Origin: Rhodococcus sp. KRD162
GTDB lineage: Bacteria > Actinomycetota > Actinomycetes > Mycobacteriales > Mycobacteriaceae
Length of the DNA: 40,466 nt
NCBI RefSeq assembly: GCF_017168335.1
Contig: NZ_JABFAU010000047.1
Location: forward strand, 1 to 40,466
Direction of reading: 5' to 3'
Shown here piece by piece: positions 17,406-26,064 of this stretch. The notes below the pieces were generated by a model that worked only from the letters and a program-made list of their open reading frames with translations, was not told the origin of the DNA and ran no database searches. Every line of letters starts with the position of its first letter. Position 1 is the stretch's first letter. The translations under genes were made by a program, and so were the position numbers.

Positions 17406-17452
17406 AAAAGGGCTCATGCTCTCAGCGAAATGCTGAGAGCATGAGCCCTTTT
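17406..17452. terminator. perfect 21-bp bidirectional terminator
   Basis: AAAAGGGCTCATGCTCTCAGC (17406-17426, the complement of 17432-17452) forms a perfect 21-bp stem around the pentaloop GAAAT. A-rich and T-rich ends give U-tracts in both directions. It lies between the zinc-ribbon gene (plus) and the minus-strand CHAT operon. Confidence 0.95.
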
Positions 17453-17468
17453 CGTCGTTGTAGAGGGG

Positions 17469-18218
17469 TCAGCGCGCTGCCTCGTCGGAACCGTGTTCGG
17501 CCAGGGCCTCTAGCGACCCATCCGCCGTGCCTGCCACGAGCTCGATCGCGCTGCGCAGAGATTCGCCAGTCGCGCCGGCGAAGGACACGGCACTGCGGAC
17601 CAGCAAGTGAGGACCGGACAAGGCGATTCCAATTCCGACGTACCTGTACGCAGCCGTCAGCGCCGTATGGACGTCGGGGACGTCCAGGTTCTTACCGACG
17701 ACCGCTTCGAGCTGAATCCATTTGTCGTTCGGGGCGTTGACCAGGACCGTCCTGGTTCTACCGGGGCCATTCTTCAGCGTGATCATCAAGTTGTCGTCGC
17801 GCCGGGCCACGTCGGCGTATCTCTCACTGACGTACGCTTCGACGGCAGGCCAGTCGCGTAGGGCGGTGTTCTCGTCGTTCTCGTTGCCTTCGACCGGGCT
17901 TTCGGTTTCGCTCGCACCGGAGCGGGCGCGAACGATGCGCAACGTCTCGGCCAGGACCGCGTCGCGGATTCGCATCACGGTGCGTGGGTAGTCGGGTCGG
18001 TTGCACTCGAGCCACGCGTTGATGCCCTGGTCGTTCCCTGCGTCGACCAGGGCTTCGAACTCCGCGAGCTGATCGCCGTCGAGGCCTTCGCTGAGTTGCT
18101 GGCCGACCTGAAGCTCGATCTCCCCGATCACGTGCTCGGCAAGTGAGTGCAATTCGTCGGATTCGAGATCGGGAAACTGTTCGCGCAGAGTCGTCGAGAT
18201 GAGGATGAGGTGGTCCAT
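17469..18218 (-). CDS. two-part protein, DUF5663-like helical N-terminus and YbjN-like C-terminus
   Basis: A 249-residue protein and the last gene of the CHAT operon. The N-terminal 85 residues are helical (FPDLESDELHSLAEHVIGEI; QLAEFEALVDAGNDQGINAW; DYPRTVMRIRDAVLAE) and resemble the DUF5663 pattern. An acidic linker (ESPVEGNENDEN) leads to a C-terminal alpha/beta part with NLMITLKNGPGRTRTVLVNA and VGIGIALSGPHLLVRSAVSF, which recalls YbjN/secretion-chaperone folds. Both likenesses are weak. The start ATG 18218 has a good Shine-Dalgarno (AAGGACA). An 80-bp gap separates it from the CHAT gene. Confidence 0.55.
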   Translation of the reverse strand: MDHLILISTTLREQFPDLESDELHSLAEHVIGEIELQVGQQLSEGLDGDQLAEFEALVDAGNDQGINAWLECNRPDYPRTVMRIRDAVLAETLRIVRARSGASETESPVEGNENDENTALRDWPAVEAYVSERYADVARRDDNLMITLKNGPGRTRTVLVNAPNDKWIQLEAVVGKNLDVPDVHTALTAAYRYVGIGIALSGPHLLVRSAVSFAGATGESLRSAIELVAGTADGSLEALAEHGSDEAAR

Positions 18219-18298
18219 GACATGTCCTTCGGTTTGCTGGGGCGCGGGTGTGTCCCGCTGCCCAGGAAACCGATCCCCCCAGCCCGAAAAGGCTTGCG

Positions 18299-19675
18299 TC
18301 AGGCGTCAGGCGTCCGCGAGCGAGCAGGCGCGAACGTGTGCGTGATCGATGCCCAGACGACGGGCGAGTGCACAAGGGCCCCTGTCATACGCCATCGCTC
18401 GAGCTGTTGTCGTTGCCATGCGGCCCATTCGACGACCGGATTGTCGGTTTCGTGAGCGGAGTCGACTGCGAGGGCAAGGTCGGTCGTCGGCGTGGCAGGC
18501 GATCCGGTGTCGGTCGGCGCTTCGACGAAAACTTCGTCGGAGGGCAACGTCCACCTTGTGGTCGTGACCAGCTCAGCACCGGAATCGATGATGGCCATCA
18601 CCAAGCCGAACGTCTCGGCGGAACGGTAATCCACGCCGCCCTCGCACGCGATTAGCGCGACCCTGGCAGGCATCGGCCACAGCTGGTGGCCGAGCGCGCT
18701 TGCGTCGGCTCCGAATTGCCTCCACGCCAAAGGGTCTTGACTTTGCGACGTGCCGAGCAGTAGGTCCAGGGCGGAGAACGGACGGTGATCGTCGGGATGC
18801 GGAGAAGCCGGTGTTCCGTCGGCGGCGATCCGCGTCAAGGGCGCGGCCATGCCCCACACACTGGACATGGTCTCCGACAGGTGGATCGAGGCCGATCCCG
18901 GCTCGTGCCTGGCTGCTGACACGTGCCCGAAGTAGAAGAAGCGTGATCGCGGCACCATCGTGAGTGCCCGGTGCAGCAGATTCCTGGTCACGTCTCTGCC
19001 GATTGGCCAGAACGTCTCGTCTTCGGCGTACCGGGCTCGACCGGAGTCCGCGAGAAGTTCTATTCGTGCGGCAAACCGTCTTCTGGCTTCGAGACCGAGA
19101 GTCTGAGACAGCCCATGGTCTGCGGCGCGGAGAGGTAGACGCGGATCGATCGCGAACAGCGCGGGTAGCCCTCGCGCGCCGGACCATCGTGGAGCGGACA
19201 CGCTGCGCTGGGCATGAACCGTCGCAGGTGGGTCGTATCGAACCGAGGCGATCTCGATCAGTCGAAGGTCGTCGCTGTCGACGATCAACAGCTCCCACGG
19301 AATCCTGGCCAGTTGCGGGCTCGGAGTGACTCGCACGACGAACTGTCGACCGGAGCGACCGTGCTGCCGCAACTCTTTCAGCAACGCCTCCGGCAGTACA
19401 GCACTGGTCAGCGTCGCTGCCATCCGTCTTTCGATCGTGCGATCGCCGAACCCGCCGGCTGTGAGTGCACGCCGTATCGCGTCGGGGGTCTTCTCGCCGG
19501 TGATCGGGTCCAGGGCGTGGTCGAGTAGGTCGAGTGCAGCGGCCAGATGCGCCGGGTTCAGCTGCTTCGCGTTGGGGGTGAACGGTGGCCGATGCCAGGT
19601 CCAAGACAGATAGGTGGCCCCGGCGTCGGCGCACCTGATCAACAATTGATCCGGTGCGCCGACGTCCTCGGTCAC
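18299..19675 (-). CDS. CHAT-domain caspase-like protease
   Basis: A 458-residue protein with a C-terminal CHAT (caspase HetF-associated with TPR) peptidase domain. Key signs are RIPWELLIVDSDD before the catalytic core, the catalytic His in FFYFGHVSAARHEPG (His251) and the catalytic Cys in RVALIACEGGVDY (Cys344); the active dyad is intact. No TPR repeats are attached; the N-terminal 100 residues are helical and lack repeats. The GTG start at 19675 overlaps the upstream stop (GTGA), giving translational coupling; a TTG at 19687 is the alternative. CHAT proteases act as activated effectors in bacterial conflict systems, for example with Craspase. The target here is unknown. Confidence 0.82.
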   Translation of the reverse strand: MTEDVGAPDQLLIRCADAGATYLSWTWHRPPFTPNAKQLNPAHLAAALDLLDHALDPITGEKTPDAIRRALTAGGFGDRTIERRMAATLTSAVLPEALLKELRQHGRSGRQFVVRVTPSPQLARIPWELLIVDSDDLRLIEIASVRYDPPATVHAQRSVSAPRWSGARGLPALFAIDPRLPLRAADHGLSQTLGLEARRRFAARIELLADSGRARYAEDETFWPIGRDVTRNLLHRALTMVPRSRFFYFGHVSAARHEPGSASIHLSETMSSVWGMAAPLTRIAADGTPASPHPDDHRPFSALDLLLGTSQSQDPLAWRQFGADASALGHQLWPMPARVALIACEGGVDYRSAETFGLVMAIIDSGAELVTTTRWTLPSDEVFVEAPTDTGSPATPTTDLALAVDSAHETDNPVVEWAAWQRQQLERWRMTGALVHSPVVWASITHTFAPARSRTPDA

Positions 19676-21081
19676 AATTCGTCCCAAGGTTCCGCACGCA
19701 GCATCTCCGCCAGCAGCGGATGGGTTCCATCCGGTGCCGCGGGCTTCGTGCGCAACGTCGCAACGTACTTGCTGATCGCCGTAAGACGCTCTTGCAGAGC
19801 ATCTTCCAGTTCGGAATTGGCGTACTGACCTCTGGCGATGATGTCGTCGAGAATCGAGCGCGCCGATGAAGCGCTTTCGCGCGCCGAACCGAACAGCATG
19901 TTCGACGATTCCGTTGCCACGTCGACGCGGTCACCGTCGTGTACGTCCACCGAGCTTTGCACCGCCAACGCAGCCCGATGAAAGTTCCAGGACTCCAGCA
20001 TCAGCCGGTCGACCTCGACCAGAGTTCGTCCCAGTTCGGTCGCACGTACGTCGGCAGGCTTACGGTCGGCGTAGAACACCCCGTATACCGCGTTGTTCCG
20101 GTCTGCGGCTGCGATCGACAACTCGCCCACCAACGTTCGATCTCGGACGGTCAGGCGTGTGACTACGAGAACTTCGCCGGTAGCACGGTCCGCGGCGTAT
20201 CCTAGGAACCTGCTCGCCTCCGCGCAGAACGGATCGACGTCGCCTGCCAACAGCACACTCATCTCGACGGCGCTGTCATCGTCGCGCAGTTCAATGGTCA
20301 GCTCTGGCGTCCGGGATCCGCTCCATGCGAGGATGCGCGACGGGACCAGGTGCGGATCGACCGCCGCTCGCTCCGTGGTGAGTCCGGCTTCGGTGTCTGT
20401 CTCGCCGAGATGGCCTGCGAGTTGGCCATTTTCTTCGTACTCGAATTGGGCCAACCAGTCGAACAAATCGGAGTCGTCGAAGGTGGTGACTCGATCGAGT
20501 TCGCGGGAGAGTTCGGCCACCTCCGAACCCCACACCGTGTCCGATACCGCTCGTGCAGCGGAGGAAGTGAGCGCTGCCAGTTCGGTCGCGGCGCCGCCGC
20601 CGAGGTCACCGTCGATGCAGCGTTGTCCGAGCGCGGTGAAAGACGGCGACGCCAATGCCACCAATCGGCTTGCGCTCGACCGGTTGCCGATGCCCTCGGC
20701 AGCGGCTGCGCGATCGAGCAGGAGGGCTCCATTGTGCAGAGCAGCAGTCGACCATCGAGCGACCGATGCCGTCAACGCCTGCCTGGCCCACACGGACACG
20801 AATCGGTAGGGGCCGCTGTGCACCGTCGATCCCGAACGTGCCTGCGCGACAGTTCGTTCGAGATCGGGGTCACCCACAGCCGCGGCCAACAGGCCTGCGT
20901 CGGCATCGGCGGTGATCGCCCAGTTCAACGGTGTCGATGGATCGGCGACATCGACGGTCACTCGGATTCCGCGGGCAACGTCGACGAAGACCTCCGCTAC
21001 CGCAGGCGCAGGAGCCCCGAACCACATAACAGTGCCCCGGCTGTCGACCTCGAGGTCACCGGACCGATCAGCGGTGCTCAT
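19672..21081 (-). CDS. 469-residue cytosolic protein of unknown family
   Basis: No family recognised. The start ATG 21081 overlaps the upstream stop (ATGA) and the stop overlaps the CHAT start (GTGA), so it sits tightly between the sigma-like and CHAT genes. Composition is alternating helix and strand. A central strand-rich part reads SVEMSVLLAGDVDPF-like and VVTRLTVRDRTLVGELSIAA. The C-terminus is helical (ARSILDDIIARGQYANSELE). There is no membrane helix and no nucleotide-binding loop. By position it is the likely partner or sensor for the CHAT protease (inference); an effector-associated domain protein is one possibility. Confidence 0.6.
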   Translation of the reverse strand: MSTADRSGDLEVDSRGTVMWFGAPAPAVAEVFVDVARGIRVTVDVADPSTPLNWAITADADAGLLAAAVGDPDLERTVAQARSGSTVHSGPYRFVSVWARQALTASVARWSTAALHNGALLLDRAAAAEGIGNRSSASRLVALASPSFTALGQRCIDGDLGGGAATELAALTSSAARAVSDTVWGSEVAELSRELDRVTTFDDSDLFDWLAQFEYEENGQLAGHLGETDTEAGLTTERAAVDPHLVPSRILAWSGSRTPELTIELRDDDSAVEMSVLLAGDVDPFCAEASRFLGYAADRATGEVLVVTRLTVRDRTLVGELSIAAADRNNAVYGVFYADRKPADVRATELGRTLVEVDRLMLESWNFHRAALAVQSSVDVHDGDRVDVATESSNMLFGSARESASSARSILDDIIARGQYANSELEDALQERLTAISKYVATLRTKPAAPDGTHPLLAEMLRAEPWDEL

Positions 21082-22595
21082 TTGCTCTCCGTTCGAGTAA
21101 GTGCGTCGTGGCTGTGAGCCAATTGTCGGGTTAGGACATTCGTTCTTTGCGACCATGTTTGGTTCAACGGTTTTCCGAACTGAACATCGCCTGACTCGAT
21201 GTCGTCGGCAGTCAGAACGCCCGCGATGCCGATCCGTAGAAGCTGGATGACCATCTTGGCACTGGCCGAGGGGGAACTCTTCATGGCGTCGGTCGGCGTG
21301 TCGATCTCGTGCATGGCGACGATGAGCTTGGTGATCGAAGCCGCATCGAGAGTCAGAGGAGTCGTATTGGTCGCTCCTGCACGTAGAAACCTGATCGCTG
21401 TCCGTCTTTCCCAGCACACGCCGTCCACGACGTCCGGATCCCGGTGTGCGTACATCTCCCCGACCGATGAATCCTCGAGGTAGGACGCTGCGTCGGCGAA
21501 CACGGTGCGTAGTTCGACTCGATCGTTTTCGACCTGGTAGCTGTGAGTCTCACTACGCGATGCCGTTGCCGACGAAAAGGTTTCGGCATCGGAGCTGTCG
21601 GCTACCCAGTGCGTACGGTCGATGATCCTCAGTTCCCGCCGACGCAAGTCGAAGATCGTCCACTTGAGTTTGAGTAAAAACGTTTTTTCGGGCTGCAGGG
21701 GATCGCCCTCGATCAGGTTCTTGAGCAGATACTTGCGCGCACGCACCCAAGCGTCGCCCACCACGTCGTCCTCGGTGGCCACCGAACTGGTGAAACCGGA
21801 GAGCATCTTTCCTTTTCGGCGGACAAGCGCGGGGTTGTCCGTGATCACCCGGTTCAGCTCGGCCTCGACGATGTCGATTTCTTCCTGCGTCGGCTTACGC
21901 AGAAGCGCATCCGGTTCGCCGTAAGTCTCCGACAGATGATCGATCTTGGAATACAGAACTTCGAGGATGTCGGGGTCCGCCGCTCCGTCGGATGACTCCT
22001 CCAGTTTGTCCACCCACTTCATCAGCCCGCGGGCGAATCCGCGCATCGCTGCCGCGTCCACCTGAGCGCCTGCGCGCGTCGGCTCCGCGAGGAACTGATC
22101 CGCGGACGCCTTCGTCAAGGTGATTTGTCCGCAGTCTTCCGACAGAATCAAGGCACGCCGCGCGGCACCGCACGTGTCGGAAAGGTACAGCTGACGCAAC
22201 GGCTCGTTCAGCGCGGCCGGAAGACCAACTGGGCGTCGCTCTTTTGCCGACTGCTGATACGACGAGCTGATTCGGATCAACGGATCGACATAGTCTGCGA
22301 ATGCTTCTGTGGCGTTGTTCCACACCTCGACGTCGTACCGGAGAGCTGTCGTGTCGCTCCAAAGGGCGGCAGCGCATGCTTTGGTGTACAGCTGCTCTAT
22401 CCACGCCCTATGACCGAGATCGCTGATCCACCCCTTCGTCTCGTCACGCAGCAGCGAGATGTTGGGCTTCGGCCGAGCCATGGCGTCCGTCCACAGCTTG
22501 ATGAATCTGTCGCGCGAGATCTCTCGGAACCCCCGGTTGGGGCGCACCCACCATTCCGGGGTTGCCCAACTCAGGCTGTCTTCGCGTGGTGGCAT
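21078..22595 (-). CDS. 505-residue protein with sigma-70 region-2-like segment
   Basis: First gene of the CHAT operon. ATG 22595 follows AAGGAG. The first 240 residues are helical and unrecognised. Residues about 275-325 (EDDVVGDAWVRARKYL, then FLLKLKWTIFDLRRRELR) have the spacing of sigma-factor region 2: acidic pair, aromatic and aliphatic helix, then a basic DxxRR-type end. A distal part (ITKLIVAMHEIDTPTDAMKS to SQRTNVLTRQL) might stand for a divergent region 4, but this is weak. If real, the operon encodes its own promoter-recognition factor. Alternatively it is a helical scaffold. I regard the gene as certain and the sigma likeness as a hypothesis. Confidence 0.6.
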   Translation of the reverse strand: MPPREDSLSWATPEWWVRPNRGFREISRDRFIKLWTDAMARPKPNISLLRDETKGWISDLGHRAWIEQLYTKACAAALWSDTTALRYDVEVWNNATEAFADYVDPLIRISSSYQQSAKERRPVGLPAALNEPLRQLYLSDTCGAARRALILSEDCGQITLTKASADQFLAEPTRAGAQVDAAAMRGFARGLMKWVDKLEESSDGAADPDILEVLYSKIDHLSETYGEPDALLRKPTQEEIDIVEAELNRVITDNPALVRRKGKMLSGFTSSVATEDDVVGDAWVRARKYLLKNLIEGDPLQPEKTFLLKLKWTIFDLRRRELRIIDRTHWVADSSDAETFSSATASRSETHSYQVENDRVELRTVFADAASYLEDSSVGEMYAHRDPDVVDGVCWERRTAIRFLRAGATNTTPLTLDAASITKLIVAMHEIDTPTDAMKSSPSASAKMVIQLLRIGIAGVLTADDIESGDVQFGKPLNQTWSQRTNVLTRQLAHSHDALTRTESK

Positions 22596-22669
22596 CGAAT
22601 CTCCTTGACAATCAGTGCGTCGGCGATTGGATTATGACGGTTCATGTGGCACAGGGGGATGCCCGAGCA

Positions 22670-22699
22670 CCCGGTGTCGTTCGACCGAACGACACCGGG
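22670..22699 (-). terminator. 14-bp stem after the RNase HI gene
   Basis: CCCGGTGTCGTTCG (22670-22683) pairs perfectly with CGAACGACACCGGG (22686-22699) around a 2-nt centre. It is 18 bp past the RNase HI stop and upstream of the sigma-like gene, so it likely separates the two minus-strand units. Confidence 0.75.
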
Positions 22700-22717
22700 A
22701 ACAACGGTGCGAGAACG

Positions 22718-23704
22718 TCACACCGCGACGGCCTCGGCATCGCTGCGCGAGGCCGAATGGGATGCCGACCGGGCCGCCGACTTGGCAAGTCGATCGGCAG
22801 CCTCGTTCAACTCATGGCCGACATGCCCCTTGATCCACGTGACGGTTACCGGTCGTCGGCCCATGGCGTACCGGATCCGGTTGATCACGGCTGCGGTGGC
22901 CTTGTCGTGTGATGTCGGATCGGCCAGCAGAGCGCACAGAGCAGGCCTGCTGTCGCTCAGTATCTGTACCGGGCGTCCCTTGTATGAGCGGAGAGCGAGA
23001 TGAATTGCCTCCAGTTCGGCGAGCTTGACATTGTGTGTTCGGAGGCTGGACACGGCTGATGTTTCATCGGCTGCGACGCAAGCGATTCCGGCGACCCTCT
23101 TGTCGATCAGAACCGAAGCGTCCGACGCGATCACCGTGACAGCGACCCCGTCGCGAACGATTCCGTTGCTGAATTCGTAGCTGCGTTCGACCGGGCACTT
23201 GTCACCGAGTCCGGCGTCGAGGTGCGCCGAGACGTGGTGGGACAAGCGTGTCGCGCGGCTGTCGGACTTGTCGACCAGCCGAATCGATGGGAACGATTCG
23301 GTGCACTGCGCCAGTTCACGAAACAGCGCCGCCGACTTCACGATCACAACGGTGGGCACGGCGTAGTCTTCCGCGAGTGCATACAGGTCGGCGAACGCAT
23401 CGAGGAGCAGGACGTGATGTGCGGTAGAGGAATCGACCGTCGCCACGCGGCTGATGACGACCGCATCGGAGTTCGGTTTCTGCCACGCCGCAACGACGCA
23501 GACCGTGTCTTCGAGGCCGATTTTGAATCGCACCACACCGATCGGTGCGGACGAGGTTGAAGGATTGGAACACGCGGACGTGACCCGAGTGATGCCAATG
23601 GTGTCCGCGGCGGCGTCGGGATTGGCTCCTCGGCCGCGGACGGAAGACCAGAGGGCCGCGAAGAATCGAAGTACAGTCGAGACGAGGTGTCGAGAGAGGA
23701 TCAT
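22718..23704 (-). CDS. RNase HI-domain protein with extra N-terminal domain
   Basis: A 328-residue protein. The C-terminal half is a complete RNase HI domain: Asp195 (VIASDASV), Glu230 (KLAELEAIHLAL), Asp251 (ILSDSRPAL), His294 and Asp304 (WIKGHVGHELNEAADRLA). All catalytic acids of the D-E-D-D set are present, so cleavage of RNA in RNA/DNA hybrids is expected. The N-terminal 180 residues look like another strand-rich domain (IGVVRFKIGLEDTVCVVAAW; AVPTVVIVKSAALFRELAQ), maybe an inactive RNase H-like fold. Ordinary RNase HI is about 155 residues. ATG 23704 lies just after a hairpin that pairs its Shine-Dalgarno. It follows the HerA-like ATPase gene. Confidence 0.82.
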   Translation of the reverse strand: MILSRHLVSTVLRFFAALWSSVRGRGANPDAAADTIGITRVTSACSNPSTSSAPIGVVRFKIGLEDTVCVVAAWQKPNSDAVVISRVATVDSSTAHHVLLLDAFADLYALAEDYAVPTVVIVKSAALFRELAQCTESFPSIRLVDKSDSRATRLSHHVSAHLDAGLGDKCPVERSYEFSNGIVRDGVAVTVIASDASVLIDKRVAGIACVAADETSAVSSLRTHNVKLAELEAIHLALRSYKGRPVQILSDSRPALCALLADPTSHDKATAAVINRIRYAMGRRPVTVTWIKGHVGHELNEAADRLAKSAARSASHSASRSDAEAVAV

Positions 23705-23709
23705 CGGTG

Positions 23710-23756
23710 CTCCCAGCGCTTACGCGTCCGGTTCGTTCGGACGCTGACACTGGGAG
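23710..23756 (-). promoter_or_regulatory. hairpin that can sequester the RNase HI ribosome-binding site
   Basis: On the minus-strand mRNA, CTCCCAG (complement of 23750-23756) can pair with CTGGGAG (complement of 23710-23716). Inside this, GCGTCCG and CGGACGC (complement of 23738-23744 and 23724-23730) form a perfect 7-bp stem. The GGGAG of the proximal arm is the only Shine-Dalgarno-like sequence before ATG 23704, at 6-7 nt. Folding would hide it. Confidence 0.5.
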
Positions 23757-23807
23757 TACCGCTCCCCCGCGAACCTCCGTCGAGGTCGCAACCAGTAGGG
23801 GATCTAG

Positions 23808-26027
23808 TCAGGTGGCCTGCGATTCGGCTTGCTCGGACGTCGCCGTGGTCGCCTTGGCTTTCGCGCGCTTGTCCAGCCACTCGTCGAGGAACGAGGGAGC
23901 GGATGACGGACATCGCGGCACCGGCCGTTGTTCCTGCTCGTCCTTCGTCGTCGCAGTCACTGCCGATGCGCCGTCGCGAGCGGGGATCGTGTCCAACAGG
24001 TACGGCGCAGCCAGTTCCATGTCGGTTGTGTAGTGCAGGTGATCGACGAATCGGGTCAACGCGCTGCCACTGCGCGAGTGCGCGTGGTCGTTGTGGTCGA
24101 CGGTCAAGGTGTGTGGCCGGGCAGGAGCGCCGGACGCGGCACGGAGCGTAATGGCCGTCAATTCCGGCAGCGTGGTCATCACTGCGGGGGTGATGGTGTC
24201 TCCGAACCTCGCACACATGGCGCGGGCGTCGCCGACGGCCGCACGAAACGCCACCGTCGTTCCGACGTTGCCGTCGACAGCGGGTCGGAGGTCGGAGTCG
24301 AGTTGATCCAAATACTGGTGAGCCATCACCACGGACAGGCCGAATTTACGGCCCTCGGACAACATCGACGTCAGTGAACCCGAAATGACGGAGTGTGCTT
24401 CGTCGACCATGACGGTGAAAGGACTCTTCGACGTTCGGCGCAGCGCGGCTTCCCAGGTGCGCTGCAAGTGCAAGTAGCCGAGTAGTCGCGAAGCCGGCTC
24501 TCCGAGTAACGCTTTGGAGAGGTCGATGAGTACGATCCGGTTCTCGTCGATCGCCCGGCCCATGTCGAACGAGTCCACGCCCGATCCGAGCACACCTCGG
24601 ATCGATGCCGTCGAACTGAACGCCTCGAACTTGGAATTCACCCATGAGACAACTTCACCGTGTTCGCTCGACCGCCCGCTCGCCCGGTCGTTCTTCCACC
24701 ACGCTGTGAGGCGGGCGTCCCCAGCAATGGCACAGGCTTTGCGCATGAACGCCTCGTCGGCGAGCGCCGCCGGAACATCCAGGATGCTGGCTCGGGCACC
24801 GTGCACAGCGGCGAGGGCCCGCATTCCCATCGCGACGCGCTCGCGAAAACGCGGCCCGACGATTCCGTCGCCTTTGCGATCGAAAAGATACTGGAACATC
24901 TGCCCGACCTGATCGATCGCGATGTCTCTAGCGACGGCATCGTCGGTTGCCAGCGGGTTGAGCGGGATCGGCATCTCCAGGTTCCCGCTGCGAATCACCC
25001 ACGTGCGAGCTGCAGCGGCTGCCGGAAGCTCCGATAGAATTCGGTCAACGAGGGTGCCGTGTGGGTCGATGACCAGCATGCCCTCCCCCGCCTCAGCGAT
25101 TCCGCGAGCCATACCGGCCAGAAGCGAGGACTTCCCGGTGCCGGTCTGACCGAGTACGTGCAGGTGGCGTAGGCGCTCGGTTGCGCTGAGGGAGACGTCG
25201 ATCCGTGCACCCGGTGTGTGCGCTGCACCGATTCGCAGCCGGTCGATCGGGTCGTTCACCCGCCCGGCCGGTTGGACATAAATGGGCGCAGCTGCGCCGG
25301 AAACCGTTCCTGGCAGCGGAACAGTGCCGGCGATCGGTACGGCGAAGATGGCAGGAATGTCGACGGTTCTGGTCCGAAGTAGTACCGGAGTCTGTGTGGG
25401 CTCGTCGGCGACCGTCAGACCGTGCCAGTGCTGGCGGACTGTTGCTCGCAGCCTGAACGACGGTGTCGAGAGCTCGGGAAGCACCACCTCGACATGCGTG
25501 ATCCAGGTTGAATCGTCGAGCGCGCTGGCGTCTCGGCCGATCGTCATCCGAATGCCGCAGCCCGGTGTCGACGCCACGAGGTCCGCGAGCGGCCAGCTCT
25601 CGATGGCGTTCTTCATCGTAGGCTCGGTCGATTGCCACGATTTAGTCACGTGACCGTCGCCGTAACCGATCACCGCCTGCCGTCGAGTGGTCAACGGCCA
25701 CAGGCGTACTGGACCGTCGGCTCGCTCCGTTGGAAGCAGAATGTGTTCGACCTCGGCCACCGGTGCCAGTACTGCGGCGAACTCGTCGAGCATCTCGCCC
25801 TGGATCGCGGGTTCCACTCCGTCGACCACAACCGTGGTTTCGACGAGCCCGTGCTCGGCGGCCGACGCGTCGAGGCGGATGCGGCATCCCGCTACCTCGG
25901 CGGCGATGCGGGCCATGAGGGTGGGGATATCACGTCTGAGTCGACTTGCCTTCTCGTCTTCGAGCGGACGAAGAGCGACGAGACGAACTGCTTCGGTCGG
26001 GTACCTCGGTGCGCTGGTCATACCCAC
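23808..26027 (-). CDS. HerA/VirD4-type ATPase (TraG/TraD-like), cytosolic
   Basis: A 739-residue P-loop ATPase of the HerA-FtsK group. Walker A GQTGTGKSS lies near residue 295 and is followed by GMLVIDPHGTLVDRILSEL; the Walker B acid and glutamate are in FTVMVDEAHSVIS near residue 540. VVMAHQYLDQL and a late arginine-rich region fit the DUF87/TraM-recognition layout of conjugation coupling proteins. The 280-residue N-terminus is strand-rich with no membrane helix, unlike true VirD4. No relaxase or type IV secretion genes are near, so a DNA pump in a defence or repair role is more likely than conjugation (inference). GTG 26027, with GGGGGGA 8 nt upstream, is preferred over ATG 26021. It precedes RNase HI. 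Confidence 0.8.
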   Translation of the reverse strand: MGMTSAPRYPTEAVRLVALRPLEDEKASRLRRDIPTLMARIAAEVAGCRIRLDASAAEHGLVETTVVVDGVEPAIQGEMLDEFAAVLAPVAEVEHILLPTERADGPVRLWPLTTRRQAVIGYGDGHVTKSWQSTEPTMKNAIESWPLADLVASTPGCGIRMTIGRDASALDDSTWITHVEVVLPELSTPSFRLRATVRQHWHGLTVADEPTQTPVLLRTRTVDIPAIFAVPIAGTVPLPGTVSGAAAPIYVQPAGRVNDPIDRLRIGAAHTPGARIDVSLSATERLRHLHVLGQTGTGKSSLLAGMARGIAEAGEGMLVIDPHGTLVDRILSELPAAAAARTWVIRSGNLEMPIPLNPLATDDAVARDIAIDQVGQMFQYLFDRKGDGIVGPRFRERVAMGMRALAAVHGARASILDVPAALADEAFMRKACAIAGDARLTAWWKNDRASGRSSEHGEVVSWVNSKFEAFSSTASIRGVLGSGVDSFDMGRAIDENRIVLIDLSKALLGEPASRLLGYLHLQRTWEAALRRTSKSPFTVMVDEAHSVISGSLTSMLSEGRKFGLSVVMAHQYLDQLDSDLRPAVDGNVGTTVAFRAAVGDARAMCARFGDTITPAVMTTLPELTAITLRAASGAPARPHTLTVDHNDHAHSRSGSALTRFVDHLHYTTDMELAAPYLLDTIPARDGASAVTATTKDEQEQRPVPRCPSSAPSFLDEWLDKRAKAKATTATSEQAESQAT

Positions 26028-26064
26028 CGCACCGATCCCCCCGGCAGCTTGTGCCGGCTAGCCG

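Noticed and set aside
18573..19934. Long minus-strand frame overlapping the CHAT gene
   Set aside because: Same strand, other frame; Arg/Ser/Thr-rich with no motifs, whereas the CHAT frame has catalytic residues and coupled start.
23808..26027. Conjugative coupling protein of an integrative element
   Set aside because: No relaxase, VirB4, integrase or attachment repeat seen, and no N-terminal membrane helices.
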